Assembly: GCA_900551945.1 (NCBI GenBank)
Contig: URYE01000033.1
Span: 1 to 24,778 of the forward strand
Length of the DNA: 24,778 nucleotides
Direction of reading: 5' to 3'
DNA from: an uncultured Eubacterium sp.
Lineage (GTDB): Bacteria > Bacillota > Clostridia > Lachnospirales > Lachnospiraceae
In this document: positions 15,208 through 23,130 of the stretch, one piece after another
Layout: the number at the start of each line of letters is the position of its first letter
Position numbering within the stretch: the stretch's first letter is position 1
Position numbers and translations under genes: made by a program
Notes under the pieces: model-generated
Seen by the model: the letters and a program-made list of their open reading frames with translations, nothing else
Database searches by the model: none
Told to the model about the DNA's origin: nothing

Positions 15208-15714
15208 ATTAGTGAATTAATGATTAACGAACGAATACGAGATAAAGAAATTCGTGTTATTGGTGAAGAAGGACAGCAGCTTGGAGTTATGTCTCCAAAA
15301 GAAGCAATGAAATTAGCAAAGGAAGCCAATGTAGACCTTGTAAAGGTTGCTCCATCAGCAGTTCCACCTGTATGTAAGCTTATTGATTATGGTAAGTACA
15401 GATATGAACTTGCAAGAAAAGAAAAAGAAGCTAAGAAAAAGCAAAAGACTATAGAGGTTAAGGAAGTAAGACTTTCACCTAACATAGATGTTAATGACCT
15501 TAATACAAAGTGTAATTCAGCAAGAAAGTTTCTTGAAAAAGGTAACAAAGTAAAGGTTACATTAAGATTTAGAGGCCGTGAAATGGCTCATATTGAAGCA
15601 AGTAAGCATATTCTTACAGATTTTGCTGAAAAGCTTTCAGATATAGCCGTAGTAGACAAAGCTCCAAAGCTTGAAGGCAGGAGTATGACAATGTTTTTAA
15701 CTGAAAAACGTTAA
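15208..15714 (+). CDS. infC: Translation initiation factor IF-3, probable ATT start
   Basis: Binds the 30S subunit, discriminates against wrong start codons and keeps subunits apart. The frame is open from a TTG at 15175, but family N-termini align from ISELMINERIRDKEIRVIG, which begins with ATT at 15208; AGCAGGT at 15193-15199 supplies a ribosome binding site about nine nt upstream. From there the protein has 168 residues, the usual size, with the IF3-N domain (to ~75), a Lys-rich linker helix (ARKEKEAKKKQKTIEVKEV) and IF3-C. A non-standard ATT start is typical of infC and lets IF-3 limit its own synthesis. ATG 15220 is a less likely alternative with no ribosome binding site. Heads the infC-rpmI-rplT operon behind an attenuated leader. 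Confidence 0.93.
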   Translation: MSELMINERIRDKEIRVIGEEGQQLGVMSPKEAMKLAKEANVDLVKVAPSAVPPVCKLIDYGKYRYELARKEKEAKKKQKTIEVKEVRLSPNIDVNDLNTKCNSARKFLEKGNKVKVTLRFRGREMAHIEASKHILTDFAEKLSDIAVVDKAPKLEGRSMTMFLTEKR

Positions 15715-15753
15715 AATAAAATACATTTATATTGATAGTTTAGGAGGATTATT

Positions 15754-15951
15754 ATGCCAAAGGTAAAGACTAAAAGAGCAGCTGCAAAGCGTTTCAAGAT
15801 GACTGGTTCAGGTCAATTAAAGAGAATGAAGGCTTATAAGAGCCATATTCTTACAAAGAAGACAGCAAAGAGAAAGAGAAACTTAAGACAGGCTACAATG
15901 ACTGACGCAACTAACGTAAAGACAATGAAGAAGATTATGCCATATCTCTAA
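15754..15951 (+). CDS. rpmI: 50S ribosomal protein L35
   Basis: Small, very basic 65-residue protein of the large subunit. It opens [19 protein letters not shown] and contains [17 protein letters not shown], the L35 signature. A strong ribosome binding site (AGGAGG) sits before ATG 15754. It lies 39 nt after infC in the conserved infC-rpmI-rplT order and is co-transcribed with both. Confidence 0.97.
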   Translation: MPKVKTKRAAAKRFKMTGSGQLKRMKAYKSHILTKKTAKRKRNLRQATMTDATNVKTMKKIMPYL

Positions 15952-15986
15952 TTTGCAGGTTTGGTATAGAAGGAGGAATATAGAAA

Positions 15987-16343
15987 ATGGCAAGAATTAA
16001 AGGCGGTATGAACGCAAAGAAGAAGCACAACAGAGTTTTAAAGCTCGCTAAGGGTTATAGAGGAGCAAGGTCTAAGCAGTACAGAGTTGCTAAGCAGTCT
16101 GTAATGAGAGCTCTTACAGAAAGCTATAAGGGTAGAAAGCAGAAGAAGAGACAGTTCAGACAGTTATGGATAGCAAGAATTAATGCTGCTGCAAGAATGA
16201 ACGGTCTTTCATACAGCAAGTTCATGTACGGTTTAAAGTTAGCTAACGTAGACCTTAACAGAAAGGTATTATCAGAAATGGCTATTAACGATGCTGAAGG
16301 ATTTGCAAAGCTTGCAGAAGTTGCAAAGTCTAAGCTTGCTTAA
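15987..16343 (+). CDS. rplT: 50S ribosomal protein L20
   Basis: Binds 23S rRNA early in large-subunit assembly and, in other Firmicutes and in E. coli, represses its own operon. At 118 residues it is full length: [30 protein letters not shown]-terminal region (cited here by family: basic, extended), [19 protein letters not shown] and the globular C-terminal domain. GGAGG precedes ATG 15987. As last gene of the operon it is the likely regulator acting on the leader at 14646-14870. Confidence 0.97.
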   Translation: MARIKGGMNAKKKHNRVLKLAKGYRGARSKQYRVAKQSVMRALTESYKGRKQKKRQFRQLWIARINAAARMNGLSYSKFMYGLKLANVDLNRKVLSEMAINDAEGFAKLAEVAKSKLA

Positions 16344-16368
16344 TACATTTTTAATAAAATAATATATG

Positions 16369-16428
16369 TCGGTTAAGCCGATTTATTATGATTGCCCTCG
16401 TTTATCGAGGGCAATTTGTGTATTTATT
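16369..16428 (+). terminator. Terminator of infC-rpmI-rplT operon
   Basis: A perfect 10-bp GC-rich stem, ATTGCCCTCG 16391-16400 with CGAGGGCAAT 16406-16415, loop TTTAT, then a T-rich tail. A smaller hairpin TCGG-TTAAG-CCGA (16369-16381) precedes it. Confidence 0.85.
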
Positions 16429-16436
16429 GTGAAATA

Positions 16437-16526
16437 TGTTAAGAATTGCTATTAATTGAACGTGAAATATGATATAAATAGACAATAGCGCTTAACACTA
16501 GCAAACAAAAAGCAGTAATAGTGTTA
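16437..16526. repeat. Nested inverted repeats upstream of the lipoprotein gene
   Basis: TGTTAAG 16437-16443 pairs with CTTAACA 16491-16497 with inner support from CTATT/AATAG, and TAACACTA 16493-16500 pairs with TAGTGTTA 16519-16526; the two foldings compete. The left part shares GTTAAGAATT and GAACGTG with the element at 13395-13550, so it may be a decayed relative. It could also be a regulatory switch for the gene at 16568. Confidence 0.4.
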
Positions 16527-16567
16527 TGAGCATGATACATAAATGGTTTTTGCGTGGAGGATTATTA

Positions 16568-17614
16568 ATGAAGACAGGTATAATAAAAAAAGTGGGTGTA
16601 GGTGTAGTTTCATTTGCAATGCTACTTACAACAGCTTGTAATACTAAGATAAATGTGTCGTACGATTGCAATGCTAAGGATTATGTTAAGCTTGGTACAT
16701 ATAAAGGCATAGAAGTTACAGTTAATGAGTCAGCTATTGAAAATGAAATGATAGAAAAGAGAGTACAAAACGACCTTGATACAAAAACAACGTATGATGA
16801 GGTTTCAAGAGAGGCCAGAGAAGAAGACCAGGTTACAGTAGATTTTACAGGTTCAATTGGTGGTAATCAAATAGACGGTTTTAGTAACAATGATTATAGT
16901 CTTGTACTTGGAAAAGATACATTTGTTATTGATGGCTTTATTGATGCTTTATATGGCATGAAGGCAGGTGAAACTAAAGTCGTTACACTTCAAGTTCCAG
17001 AGAATTTTCAAGAAGAACAAGAGTATTCAGGAAGAAAGATTGTCTATGAAATTACAATGAATAAAGTTGAACAGCCTAATGCACCAATGATTACAGATGC
17101 TTATGTAAAAGAAGAATTTGGCTATGACACTGTTGAAGCATATAGAGAATATGTAAAGGGTGAAGTTCAATCAGCAATAGATGAAAGTGTTGAAAGTGCA
17201 AAGAAACAAGCTGTACTTACAAAGCTTCAAGACAATTGTAAAGTTTTAGGTTATCCAGAAGACTATGTTGCAACTAAAACAGAAGACTTTAGTAAGTCAA
17301 TAAGTTTCTATGCTATGATGCAGGGCTTGTCTAATGATGAGTACTGTCAAAAGAATTACAATATGTCTTTTGATGATTATGTAAAAAAAGCAGTTGTTCA
17401 AGAACTTATATTCCAACTTATAGTTGAGCAAGAGGGACTTACAATAACAGAATATGATTATAAGGGTGACTTACAAGCCTTTGCTGATAAGATGGGATAT
17501 TCTGATAAGAGTACATTTGTTGAAAAGTATGGAAAAGATAAGATTGTTAAAAATATGCTTTTACAACAGGCACAGGATATAGTTATGAATAGTGCAGTAT
17601 ATAATATTCAGTAA
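16568..17614 (+). CDS. Exported trigger-factor-like peptidyl-prolyl isomerase lipoprotein
   Basis: Predicted to assist folding of exported proteins. The 348-residue protein starts with a signal peptide (KTGIIKKVGVGVVSFAMLL) ending in TTAC, so Cys24 is the likely lipid-modified residue; the -3 position is Thr rather than Leu, a mild departure from the lipobox. Residues ~75-160 resemble the FKBP-type domain of trigger factor (EDQVTVDFTGSIGG, FVIDGFIDALYGMKAGET, VTLQVPENF), and ~170-348 resemble trigger factor's helical C-terminal chaperone region. The N-terminal ribosome-binding domain of true trigger factor is missing. ATG 16568, seven nt after GGAGG, is preferred over 16526. It is transcribed alone, converging on dut. 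Confidence 0.87.
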   Translation: MKTGIIKKVGVGVVSFAMLLTTACNTKINVSYDCNAKDYVKLGTYKGIEVTVNESAIENEMIEKRVQNDLDTKTTYDEVSREAREEDQVTVDFTGSIGGNQIDGFSNNDYSLVLGKDTFVIDGFIDALYGMKAGETKVVTLQVPENFQEEQEYSGRKIVYEITMNKVEQPNAPMITDAYVKEEFGYDTVEAYREYVKGEVQSAIDESVESAKKQAVLTKLQDNCKVLGYPEDYVATKTEDFSKSISFYAMMQGLSNDEYCQKNYNMSFDDYVKKAVVQELIFQLIVEQEGLTITEYDYKGDLQAFADKMGYSDKSTFVEKYGKDKIVKNMLLQQAQDIVMNSAVYNIQ

Positions 17615-17716
17615 TTGTTATTATATAAATTTTTATATTTGAGATTGTATTTCTTAAGATATCAGTAGTATATTACAAAATATAGTTTGTTTTTGAAAAG
17701 TGATTTTTAATAAAAA

Positions 17717-17767
17717 AGAGTGGTAATTATATTAATGAATTTAATAATATAATTATCACTCTTTTTA
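17717..17767. terminator. Bidirectional terminator between lipoprotein gene and dut
   Basis: Arms 17717-17734 and 17745-17762 pair over 18 bp with a single G-T wobble; T-runs flank it on both strands. It serves the converging genes at 16568-17614 and 17877-18320. Confidence 0.85.
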
Positions 17768-17821
17768 TTTATGCTAATAATGAACCAAAGTTTGTAATTG
17801 CATAAGACATTGGGAATTATT
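17768..17821. repeat. Post-terminator structured repeat, copy C
   Basis: TTTATGCTAATAATGAACC then AAAGT aligns over 24 nt to copies A, B and D. AATAAT 17776-17781 pairs with ATTATT 17816-17821 and CCAA 17785-17788 with TTGG 17810-17813. Copy A has AACAAC/GTTGTT and GTCAA/TTGAC at the same places, so the pairs have changed together. The central hairpin is degraded here. Confidence 0.65.
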
Positions 17822-17876
17822 TCAATAACTTGAGAAACTTGCAGAGAGTATTTTTCATGGTTTATTGGTAGAGATA

Positions 17877-18320
17877 TTATTTTGTCCCTGTTGAACCGAA
17901 GCCACCTTCACCTCTGACTGTATCTTCTAATTCGTCTACTTCTTGAAAATTTGCCTTTATATAAGGTGCGATTACAAGCTGTGCAACTCTATCGCCTTTT
18001 GCAATTGTTACGGCTTGATTAGAGTGATTGTATAGGGCAACCATTATTTCTCCACGATAATCTGAGTCTATAACGCCTACTTTATTAGCAGGGGCTACGC
18101 CTTTTTTACAAGCCATTCCGCTTCTTGCATATATTAATCCTACAAGCCCTACTGGAATTTCTATTGATATATCTGTGTGAATGAATACTGTTTCGTTAGG
18201 ATTGATTGTAACGTCTTCCATGCTTGAATAAAGGTCAGCACCAGCGGAATATTCTGTACCGTAAGATGGTATAACTGCATTTTCTGAAAGTTTTTTAAAT
18301 TTGATTGTATTAGTTGTCAT
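17877..18320 (-). CDS. dut: Deoxyuridine 5'-triphosphate nucleotidohydrolase (dUTPase)
   Basis: Hydrolyses dUTP to dUMP and pyrophosphate, keeping uracil out of DNA and feeding dTMP synthesis. The 147-residue protein has all five trimeric dUTPase motifs in order: SAGADLYS (1), ARSGMACKKG (2), VIDSDYRGEI with the catalytic Asp (3), GDRVAQLVI (4) and the Gly-rich RGEGGFGSTGTK (5). AAAAGGA on the minus strand lies about ten nt before the ATG. No prophage genes are nearby, so this is a housekeeping rather than phage copy. Confidence 0.96.
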   Translation of the reverse strand: MTTNTIKFKKLSENAVIPSYGTEYSAGADLYSSMEDVTINPNETVFIHTDISIEIPVGLVGLIYARSGMACKKGVAPANKVGVIDSDYRGEIMVALYNHSNQAVTIAKGDRVAQLVIAPYIKANFQEVDELEDTVRGEGGFGSTGTK

Positions 18321-18398
18321 TTTTGTTCCGTCCTTTTAAAATATTATTGTTATGAATTTAACAATTGATATAACTTTAAAATGTGTTGAATTACACGA

Positions 18399-18439
18399 AA
18401 TATAGTATACATTAAAAATTTGGAAATGTATACTATATT
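18399..18439. repeat. Perfect 15-bp inverted repeat upstream of dut
   Basis: Arms 18399-18413 (AATATAGTATACATT) and 18425-18439 (AATGTATACTATATT) with an 11-nt loop. No T-run follows on the plus strand. It lies about 80 bp upstream of dut and 31 nt before hairpin element copy 3; it may be an operator, an insulator hairpin or part of the repeat cluster. Arm and loop lengths are close to those of the palindrome at 93-131, but the sequences differ. Confidence 0.6.
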
Positions 18440-18470
18440 GTTTATGTGTCTTGCGTTTTTTGTTTGTGAG

Positions 18471-18627
18471 AGATATCATTATTATATAAAACATTCACAC
18501 ACCAGTAAAAGTACAATTGCCTATATTTGTATGCCATTATCAAACAAGAGTGTTTGCTACTGTCACACAAATATAGGCAATTGTTCTTTAAATGGTGTAT
18601 TTATTGTTTTATATAATTCTGATATCT
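18471..18627. repeat. Long covarying hairpin element, copy 3
   Basis: A 157-nt fold-back. Outer arms 18471-18493 and 18605-18627 pair with two mismatches; CACCA 18500-18504 pairs with TGGTG 18593-18597; inner arms 18513-18533 and 18564-18584 pair over 21 positions with one A-C mismatch; the apex is CAAACA-AGAG-TGTTTG (18541-18556). Right flank TTACGGGAATTTATTGG and later CAAAATT...TTAAAGGTGT match the tandem unit at 6658-6900. Same orientation as the other two copies. It separates dut from argF. Confidence 0.9.
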
Positions 18628-18720
18628 TACGGGAATTTATTGGAGTACAAAATTAGATAGTTAAAGGTGTCTTTTGAATTTATTATTATAGAGGGAGTTT
18701 TTCTATTTTTTAAATTTCTC

Positions 18721-18749
18721 TTGTAATAAAAAAGTTTATGATATAAAAT
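18721..18749 (+). promoter_or_regulatory. Candidate promoter for argF operon
   Basis: TTGTAA (18721-18726) and TAAAAT (18744-18749) are 17 bp apart; an alternative -10 TATAAA overlaps at 18742-18747. No clear arginine-repressor box was found between here and argF. Confidence 0.4.
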
Positions 18750-18806
18750 AAAACAAGTATTTATACAGATTATGAATTATGTGTATAAGAATGGAGGAAT
18801 TTGAAG

Positions 18807-19799
18807 ATGAATTTAAAGGGTAGAGATTTTTTAACACTTAAGGATTACACACCTGAAGAAATAGAGTATTTAATTGAGCTTGCAGCAAAGCTTAAAGACA
18901 TGAAGAAAAAGGGAATTGTAGAACAACCACTTTTAGGAAAAAATGTTGCGCTTATATTTGAAAAGACAAGTACAAGAACACGTTGTTCATTTGAAGTTGC
19001 TGCGCATGACTTAGGTATGGGAGTTACATATCTTGACCCAACTGGTTCACAGATTGGTAAGAAGGAAAGTATTGCAGATACAGCTAGAGTGCTTTGTACA
19101 ATGTTTGAAGGTATTGAATATCGTGGATTTGGTCAAGAGATAGTAGAAGACCTTGCAAAGTATTCATCAGTGCCAGTATGGAATGGACTTACTAACGAAT
19201 ACCACCCTACACAGATGCTTGCCGATATGCTTACTATTAAGGAGAAGCTTGGAAGACTTAAAGGGGTTAAGTTAGTTTATATGGGTGATGCAAGATATAA
19301 TATGGGTAACTCACTTATGATAGTATGCTCAAAGCTTGGTCTTCATTTTACAGCTTGTACAGCTAAAGAATATTTCCCAGATAAGGAGCTTGTTGCACAG
19401 TGTGAAGAATGGGCAAAACAGAGTGGCGGTTCTGTTACACTTTCAGAAGATGTTAAGACTGCTACAAAAGACGCAGATGTATTATACACAGATGTATGGG
19501 TATCAATGGGAGAACCTGATGAAGTTTGGGAAGAAAGAATTAACGCATTAAAGCCTTATCAGGTTAATAAAGCAGTTATGGATAATGCAGCAGATACAGC
19601 AATATTTATGCACTGTTTACCAGCTTTCCATGATTTAAAGACTAAGATTGGAAGTCAGATACATGACAAGTTCGGTCTTGATGAAATGGAAGTTACTGAT
19701 GAAGTATTTGAGTCAGAGCAGTCAGTTGTGTTTGATGAAGCTGAAAATCGTATGCACACAATAAAGGCAGTTATGGCAGCTACATTAGGTGCATATTAA
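18807..19799 (+). CDS. argF: Ornithine carbamoyltransferase
   Basis: Joins ornithine and carbamoyl phosphate to make citrulline in arginine synthesis, or the reverse in arginine breakdown; cytoplasmic trimer. The 330-residue protein has the carbamoyl-phosphate motif STRTR at S55-R59, HPTQMLAD in the middle, the ornithine-specific DVWVSMGE, and HCLPAFHD with C270. A TTG at 18801 is too close to GGAGG (18793-18797); ATG 18807, nine nt away, is the start. No other arg genes or arginine deiminase genes are beside it, so anabolic versus catabolic use cannot be settled from context. A small membrane protein follows after 15 nt, implying an operon. Confidence 0.95.
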   Translation: MNLKGRDFLTLKDYTPEEIEYLIELAAKLKDMKKKGIVEQPLLGKNVALIFEKTSTRTRCSFEVAAHDLGMGVTYLDPTGSQIGKKESIADTARVLCTMFEGIEYRGFGQEIVEDLAKYSSVPVWNGLTNEYHPTQMLADMLTIKEKLGRLKGVKLVYMGDARYNMGNSLMIVCSKLGLHFTACTAKEYFPDKELVAQCEEWAKQSGGSVTLSEDVKTATKDADVLYTDVWVSMGEPDEVWEERINALKPYQVNKAVMDNAADTAIFMHCLPAFHDLKTKIGSQIHDKFGLDEMEVTDEVFESEQSVVFDEAENRMHTIKAVMAATLGAY

Positions 19800-19814
19800 T
19801 TATAGGAGATTTTT

Positions 19815-20102
19815 ATGTATTATACAACAAATGGTGCATACAGAAAAAGTAAGATGGTAATTGATTATATTAATATTGGTCTTACGGCTGTAATAGGTGT
19901 GCTCTTTGTAATTATATTATTTTTAAGAAGTAGAAGTGGAATACTTTTTCCTATAGAGTTTTTTGCAGGTGCAGTAATGAATGGACTTACAGCTATAAAA
20001 AACTTTATGAATAAGAAAAGAATAGCAGGGATATTTCTTATAATTGTGACTGTGATACTTATGTTAATGTCAATAGTTACACTTATAATTGCATTAAGAT
20101 AA
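19815..20102 (+). CDS. Small membrane protein, unknown function
   Basis: I do not recognise this 95-residue protein. It has three likely membrane segments (about residues 19-37, 44-62 and 71-92), a short Tyr/Lys-rich N-terminus and no catalytic motif. A clear ribosome binding site (AGGAG) precedes ATG 19815. It is tightly placed between argF (15 nt) and birA (30 nt), so it is almost certainly translated from the same transcript. The cluster gives no clear clue to its role. Confidence 0.75.
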   Translation: MYYTTNGAYRKSKMVIDYINIGLTAVIGVLFVIILFLRSRSGILFPIEFFAGAVMNGLTAIKNFMNKKRIAGIFLIIVTVILMLMSIVTLIIALR

Positions 20103-20132
20103 TGGTTTAATTGTTTGTTAAAGGGTTTATGT

Positions 20133-21128
20133 ATGAAAACAGAGATTTTAAGAAAACTTCGTAATTCAGAAGAATATGTATCAGGTCAAAGTATTTGTAA
20201 TGAACTTGGAGTTTCAAGAACAGCTATCTGGAAAGTTATTAATCAGCTAAAAGAAGAAGGATATGTATTTGATGCAGTTCAAAACAAAGGCTATAAAATA
20301 TCAAGTTATCCTGATGTAATTACAAAAAGTGAAATAGAAAGTCAGCTTGATGATAAAAATATAATTAAAAAGATACAGTTTTTTGAAGAAATTGACTCAA
20401 CTAATACACAAGCAAAGTTATATGCTGAACAAGGCGAAGAAAGTGGAACTTTATTTGTTGCAGAAAAACAGAATGGAGGTCGAGGAAGGAGAGGTCATAA
20501 TTGGATATCGCCGGCAGGAAGTGGTATATGGATGACACTTCTTTTAAGACCTGACATTGAACCTGTTAATGCTTCTATGCTTACAATTGTTTCTGCTATG
20601 GCAGTTACAAGTGCAATAAAAAGAGAGGCAAATGAGCAAGGTGTTGACATTGAATGTCAGATAAAGTGGCCTAATGATGTTGTTGTTAATAAAAAGAAAA
20701 TGTGTGGTATTTTAACAGAGATGAGCGCACAAATGGAGGCAGTCAATTACGTTGTTATTGGAATAGGAATAAATGTTAATACTACGCATTTTGATGATGA
20801 AATAAAGGCTACAGCTTCATCACTTTATGTTGAAACTGGAAAGCATTTTAAAAGAAGCCGTATTATTGTATTTTTTGCAGAAGAATTTACTAAATATTAT
20901 AATATATTTATGGAAAAGCAAAATCTTAGTGGCTTAAAAGATGATTATAATAAAATGCTTGCAAATAAAGATAATATTGTAAAAATAATTAATAAAGAAG
21001 AAACATTTACAGGTACAGCACTAGGAATTAACGACAAGGGAGAACTTGAAGTTGTAAAAGAAGATGGAAGTCACACAATGATTGTTTCTGGTGAAGTATC
21101 AGTGAGAGGATTATATGGATATGTTTAA
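20133..21128 (+). CDS. birA: Biotin operon repressor / biotin--protein ligase
   Basis: Attaches biotin to carboxylase carrier proteins through biotinyl-AMP and, through its N-terminal helix-turn-helix, may repress biotin genes. The 331-residue protein has the wHTH (~1-65: SGQSICNELGVSRTAIWKVI), the catalytic domain with STNTQAK, the nucleotide-binding GGRGRRG loop (115-121), WISPAGSGIWMTLLLRP, KWPNDVVVNKKKMCGIL and a C-terminal beta domain. A TTG at 20115 lies before AAAGGG; ATG 20133, seven nt after it, is the start. No biotin genes are in the window. Its 3' end overlaps the next gene by 14 nt, indicating coupled translation. Confidence 0.95.
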   Translation: MKTEILRKLRNSEEYVSGQSICNELGVSRTAIWKVINQLKEEGYVFDAVQNKGYKISSYPDVITKSEIESQLDDKNIIKKIQFFEEIDSTNTQAKLYAEQGEESGTLFVAEKQNGGRGRRGHNWISPAGSGIWMTLLLRPDIEPVNASMLTIVSAMAVTSAIKREANEQGVDIECQIKWPNDVVVNKKKMCGILTEMSAQMEAVNYVVIGIGINVNTTHFDDEIKATASSLYVETGKHFKRSRIIVFFAEEFTKYYNIFMEKQNLSGLKDDYNKMLANKDNIVKIINKEETFTGTALGINDKGELEVVKEDGSHTMIVSGEVSVRGLYGYV

Positions 21129-21450
21129 TGAAAATGAAGTATTATGTGCTTCAAGTGCTTATGAAAAAAAGTTCTATCTTAATGAGAATTTTGAAAAGTT
21201 GCCAGAAGACATAAAAAAAGAGCTTAAGATAATGTGCGTTCTTTTTACAGAAGAAGTTGGTGGTATATTAAGCCTTGAATTTGATGAAGATGGAACACTT
21301 TTATTTAAAACAGAAGCTGATGAAGATGATATATTATACGATGAAATCGGAAGCGGTATGTTAATTAAAAAACTTCAATATGAAAAAAGGGAACTTCTTG
21401 AATCGCTTGAGATGTTTTATAAAGTATTTTTTCTAGGAGAAGGTATGTAA
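21115..21450 (+). CDS. Small acidic protein of unknown function between birA and dus
   Basis: A 111-residue acidic, soluble-looking protein without signal or membrane segments (for example [22 protein letters not shown]). It resembles a short uncharacterised family that I associate with Lachnospiraceae (possibly DUF6145), but this is from memory and unverified. ATG 21115 overlaps the end of birA; ATG 21121 is an equally possible start given AGAGGA just upstream. Its stop codon shares one base with the dus start, so birA, this gene and dus are translationally linked. Function unknown. Confidence 0.78.
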   Translation: MDMFNENEVLCASSAYEKKFYLNENFEKLPEDIKKELKIMCVLFTEEVGGILSLEFDEDGTLLFKTEADEDDILYDEIGSGMLIKKLQYEKRELLESLEMFYKVFFLGEGM

Positions 21451-22418
21451 TGAAGATTGGAAATGTAAATATTGACAATAATGTAGTATTAGCTCCGATG
21501 GCAGGTGTAACAGACCTGCCATTTCGTCTGTTATGTAAAGAAATGGGTTGTGGTCTGCTATATACAGAAATGGTAAGCGCAAAGGCTATATTATATAATA
21601 ATAAGAATACAGAAGCTTTATTAACAGTAACACCAAAGGAAAATCCTATTTCTGTTCAGCTCTTTGGTTCAGACCCACAGATAATGGCAGATATTGCGAA
21701 ACGTTTAGAAGAAAGACCATTTGATATAATAGATGTAAATATGGGCTGTCCTGTGCCAAAGGTTGTAAACAATGGAGAGGGTTCAGCACTGATGAAAAAT
21801 CCAGCTTTAATTGGAAAAATAGTTGAAGCAATGGCAAATGCTGTTAAAAAGCCTGTCACAGTAAAGATAAGAGCAGGCTTTAATGATGAGTCGATAAATG
21901 CGCCTGAAATTGCTAGAATAATTCAGGAGTCTGGTGGGGCAGCAGTTGCAGTTCATGGAAGAACAAGAGAACAGTATTACAGCGGTCATGCCGATTGGGA
22001 CGTTATAAGAAAAGTAAAAGAAAATGTAAGTATTCCCGTTATAGGAAATGGTGATATATTAACTGGCGAAGATGCAATTAAAATGTTTGAAACAACAGGG
22101 TGTGATGCTGTAATGATAGGTCGAGGTTCAAGAGGAAATCCCTGGATATTTAAACAGATAAGTGAATATCTTAAAAATGGAACTTTAATTCCAAAACCAG
22201 ATGTAAGCGAAGTGTGTGATATGATATTAAGACACGCCAATATGCTTATTGAAGCTAAGGGAGAATATATCGGTATTCGTGAAATGAGAAAACATTTTGC
22301 TTGGTATACAGCAGGAATGAAGCACTCAGCGGCATTAAGAAATCAAGTAAATCTTACAGAAAGTTATGAACAGCTAGAAGTACTTGTTGACAAAATAAGA
22401 GTGGAGTGTTGTAATTAA
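21450..22418 (+). CDS. dusB: tRNA-dihydrouridine synthase (DusB-like)
   Basis: FMN-dependent enzyme that reduces specific uridines of tRNA to dihydrouridine. The 322-residue TIM-barrel protein opens [15 protein letters not shown], carries VQLFGSDPQ, the catalytic Cys in NMGCPVPKV (C100, as in E. coli DusB), [18 protein letters not shown] and GIGNGD-like IPVIGNGDI with [13 protein letters not shown] at the FMN phosphate site. The ATG overlaps the previous stop by one base and has AGGAGAAGG as ribosome binding site. Family choice (DusB rather than another Dus) rests on length and general likeness and is less sure than the enzyme class. Last gene before the greA promoter. Confidence 0.93.
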   Translation: MKIGNVNIDNNVVLAPMAGVTDLPFRLLCKEMGCGLLYTEMVSAKAILYNNKNTEALLTVTPKENPISVQLFGSDPQIMADIAKRLEERPFDIIDVNMGCPVPKVVNNGEGSALMKNPALIGKIVEAMANAVKKPVTVKIRAGFNDESINAPEIARIIQESGGAAVAVHGRTREQYYSGHADWDVIRKVKENVSIPVIGNGDILTGEDAIKMFETTGCDAVMIGRGSRGNPWIFKQISEYLKNGTLIPKPDVSEVCDMILRHANMLIEAKGEYIGIREMRKHFAWYTAGMKHSAALRNQVNLTESYEQLEVLVDKIRVECCN

Positions 22419-22427
22419 TTTATCGCA

Positions 22428-22456
22428 TTGACAGAAAGAATTGTATACGATATAAT
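22428..22456 (+). promoter_or_regulatory. Consensus sigma-A promoter for greA-lysS
   Basis: TTGACA at 22428-22433, exactly 17 bp, TATAAT at 22451-22456: a perfect match to consensus at both boxes and spacing. Transcription would start near 22463, giving a greA leader of about 113 nt. Confidence 0.9.
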
Positions 22457-22515
22457 ATTTTGACTGGTTTTGATTATTGATATATTTTTGTATAAGTATA
22501 TATTGATAGTCATTT

Positions 22516-22529
22516 ATGACAACTGTCAT
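22516..22529. promoter_or_regulatory. Palindrome in the greA leader
   Basis: ATGACA and TGTCAT around a 2-bp centre, about 55 nt after the predicted start point, followed by ATTTTAG. Could be a small hairpin or operator; too short to judge. Confidence 0.25.
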
Positions 22530-22575
22530 ATTTTAGATTATAAGTAATATTTTAAAAAGAGAAAGGTGATATATA

Positions 22576-23052
22576 ATGGCAGAGAAGCAGTTTCTTACAA
22601 AAAAAGGTTATGAAGAGAGAATGGCATTACTTGAAAATCTCAAGGTTGTCAGAAGAAAGGAAGTAGCACAAAAGCTTAAGGAAGCTAGAGAGCAGGGGGA
22701 TTTATCTGAAAATGCTGAATATGATGCAGCAAAAGATGAACAGCGTGATATTGAAGCTCAGATTACAGAACTTGAAGCTATTTTAAGTAATGCTGAGATT
22801 ATTCAAGATACAGATAAGAGCAAGGATAAAGTTAAGATGGAAAGCTGTGTTAAGCTTCACGATTTAGAATATGATGAAGATATTGAATATACAATAGTAG
22901 GTTCATCAGAAGCAGATATTCTTAACAATAAGATTTCTAATGAGTCACCTCTTGGTGCAGCTCTTATTGGTAAGAAGGTTGGAGAAATCGTTACAGTAGA
23001 AGCTCCAATTGGAGAAATTCAGTACGAGATTATAGAAATAGTTAATGACTAA
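22576..23052 (+). CDS. greA: Transcription elongation factor GreA
   Basis: Enters the RNA polymerase secondary channel and stimulates cleavage of backtracked RNA. The 158-residue protein is normal length: an N-terminal coiled coil (~1-75) whose tip carries the acidic residues needed for cleavage (SENAEYDAAKDEQ), and a C-terminal globular domain ending SPLGAALIGKKVGEIVTV. AAAGGTG precedes ATG 22576. It is driven by a consensus promoter and followed by lysS after 78 nt, a common greA-lysS pairing in Firmicutes. Confidence 0.96.
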   Translation: MAEKQFLTKKGYEERMALLENLKVVRRKEVAQKLKEAREQGDLSENAEYDAAKDEQRDIEAQITELEAILSNAEIIQDTDKSKDKVKMESCVKLHDLEYDEDIEYTIVGSSEADILNNKISNESPLGAALIGKKVGEIVTVEAPIGEIQYEIIEIVND

Positions 23053-23100
23053 TTTTTTAATTTATAAATTAATATTAGTTGATTAAGGAAGGAGAAAGCT

Positions 23101-23117
23101 ATTTTATCAGATAAAAT
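23101..23117 (+). promoter_or_regulatory. Hairpin between the lysS ribosome binding site and start
   Basis: ATTTTAT-CAG-ATAAAAT, a perfect 7-bp stem with a 3-nt loop, directly after GGAAGGAGAAAGCT (23087-23100). If folded it would shorten the effective distance between the ribosome binding site and GTG 23122 to about ten nt, or to TTG 23131 to about nineteen. Confidence 0.5.
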
Positions 23118-23130
23118 AGCGGTGTTAGAT

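Noticed and set aside
18420..18656. Open frame of 78 codons across the palindrome and hairpin copy 3
   Set aside because: Same reason: an accident of two inverted repeats, with no conservation in copies 1 and 2.
18750..18806. Arginine repressor box before argF
   Set aside because: Only a half-site-like TATGAATTAT was seen; no convincing palindrome of the ARG-box type.
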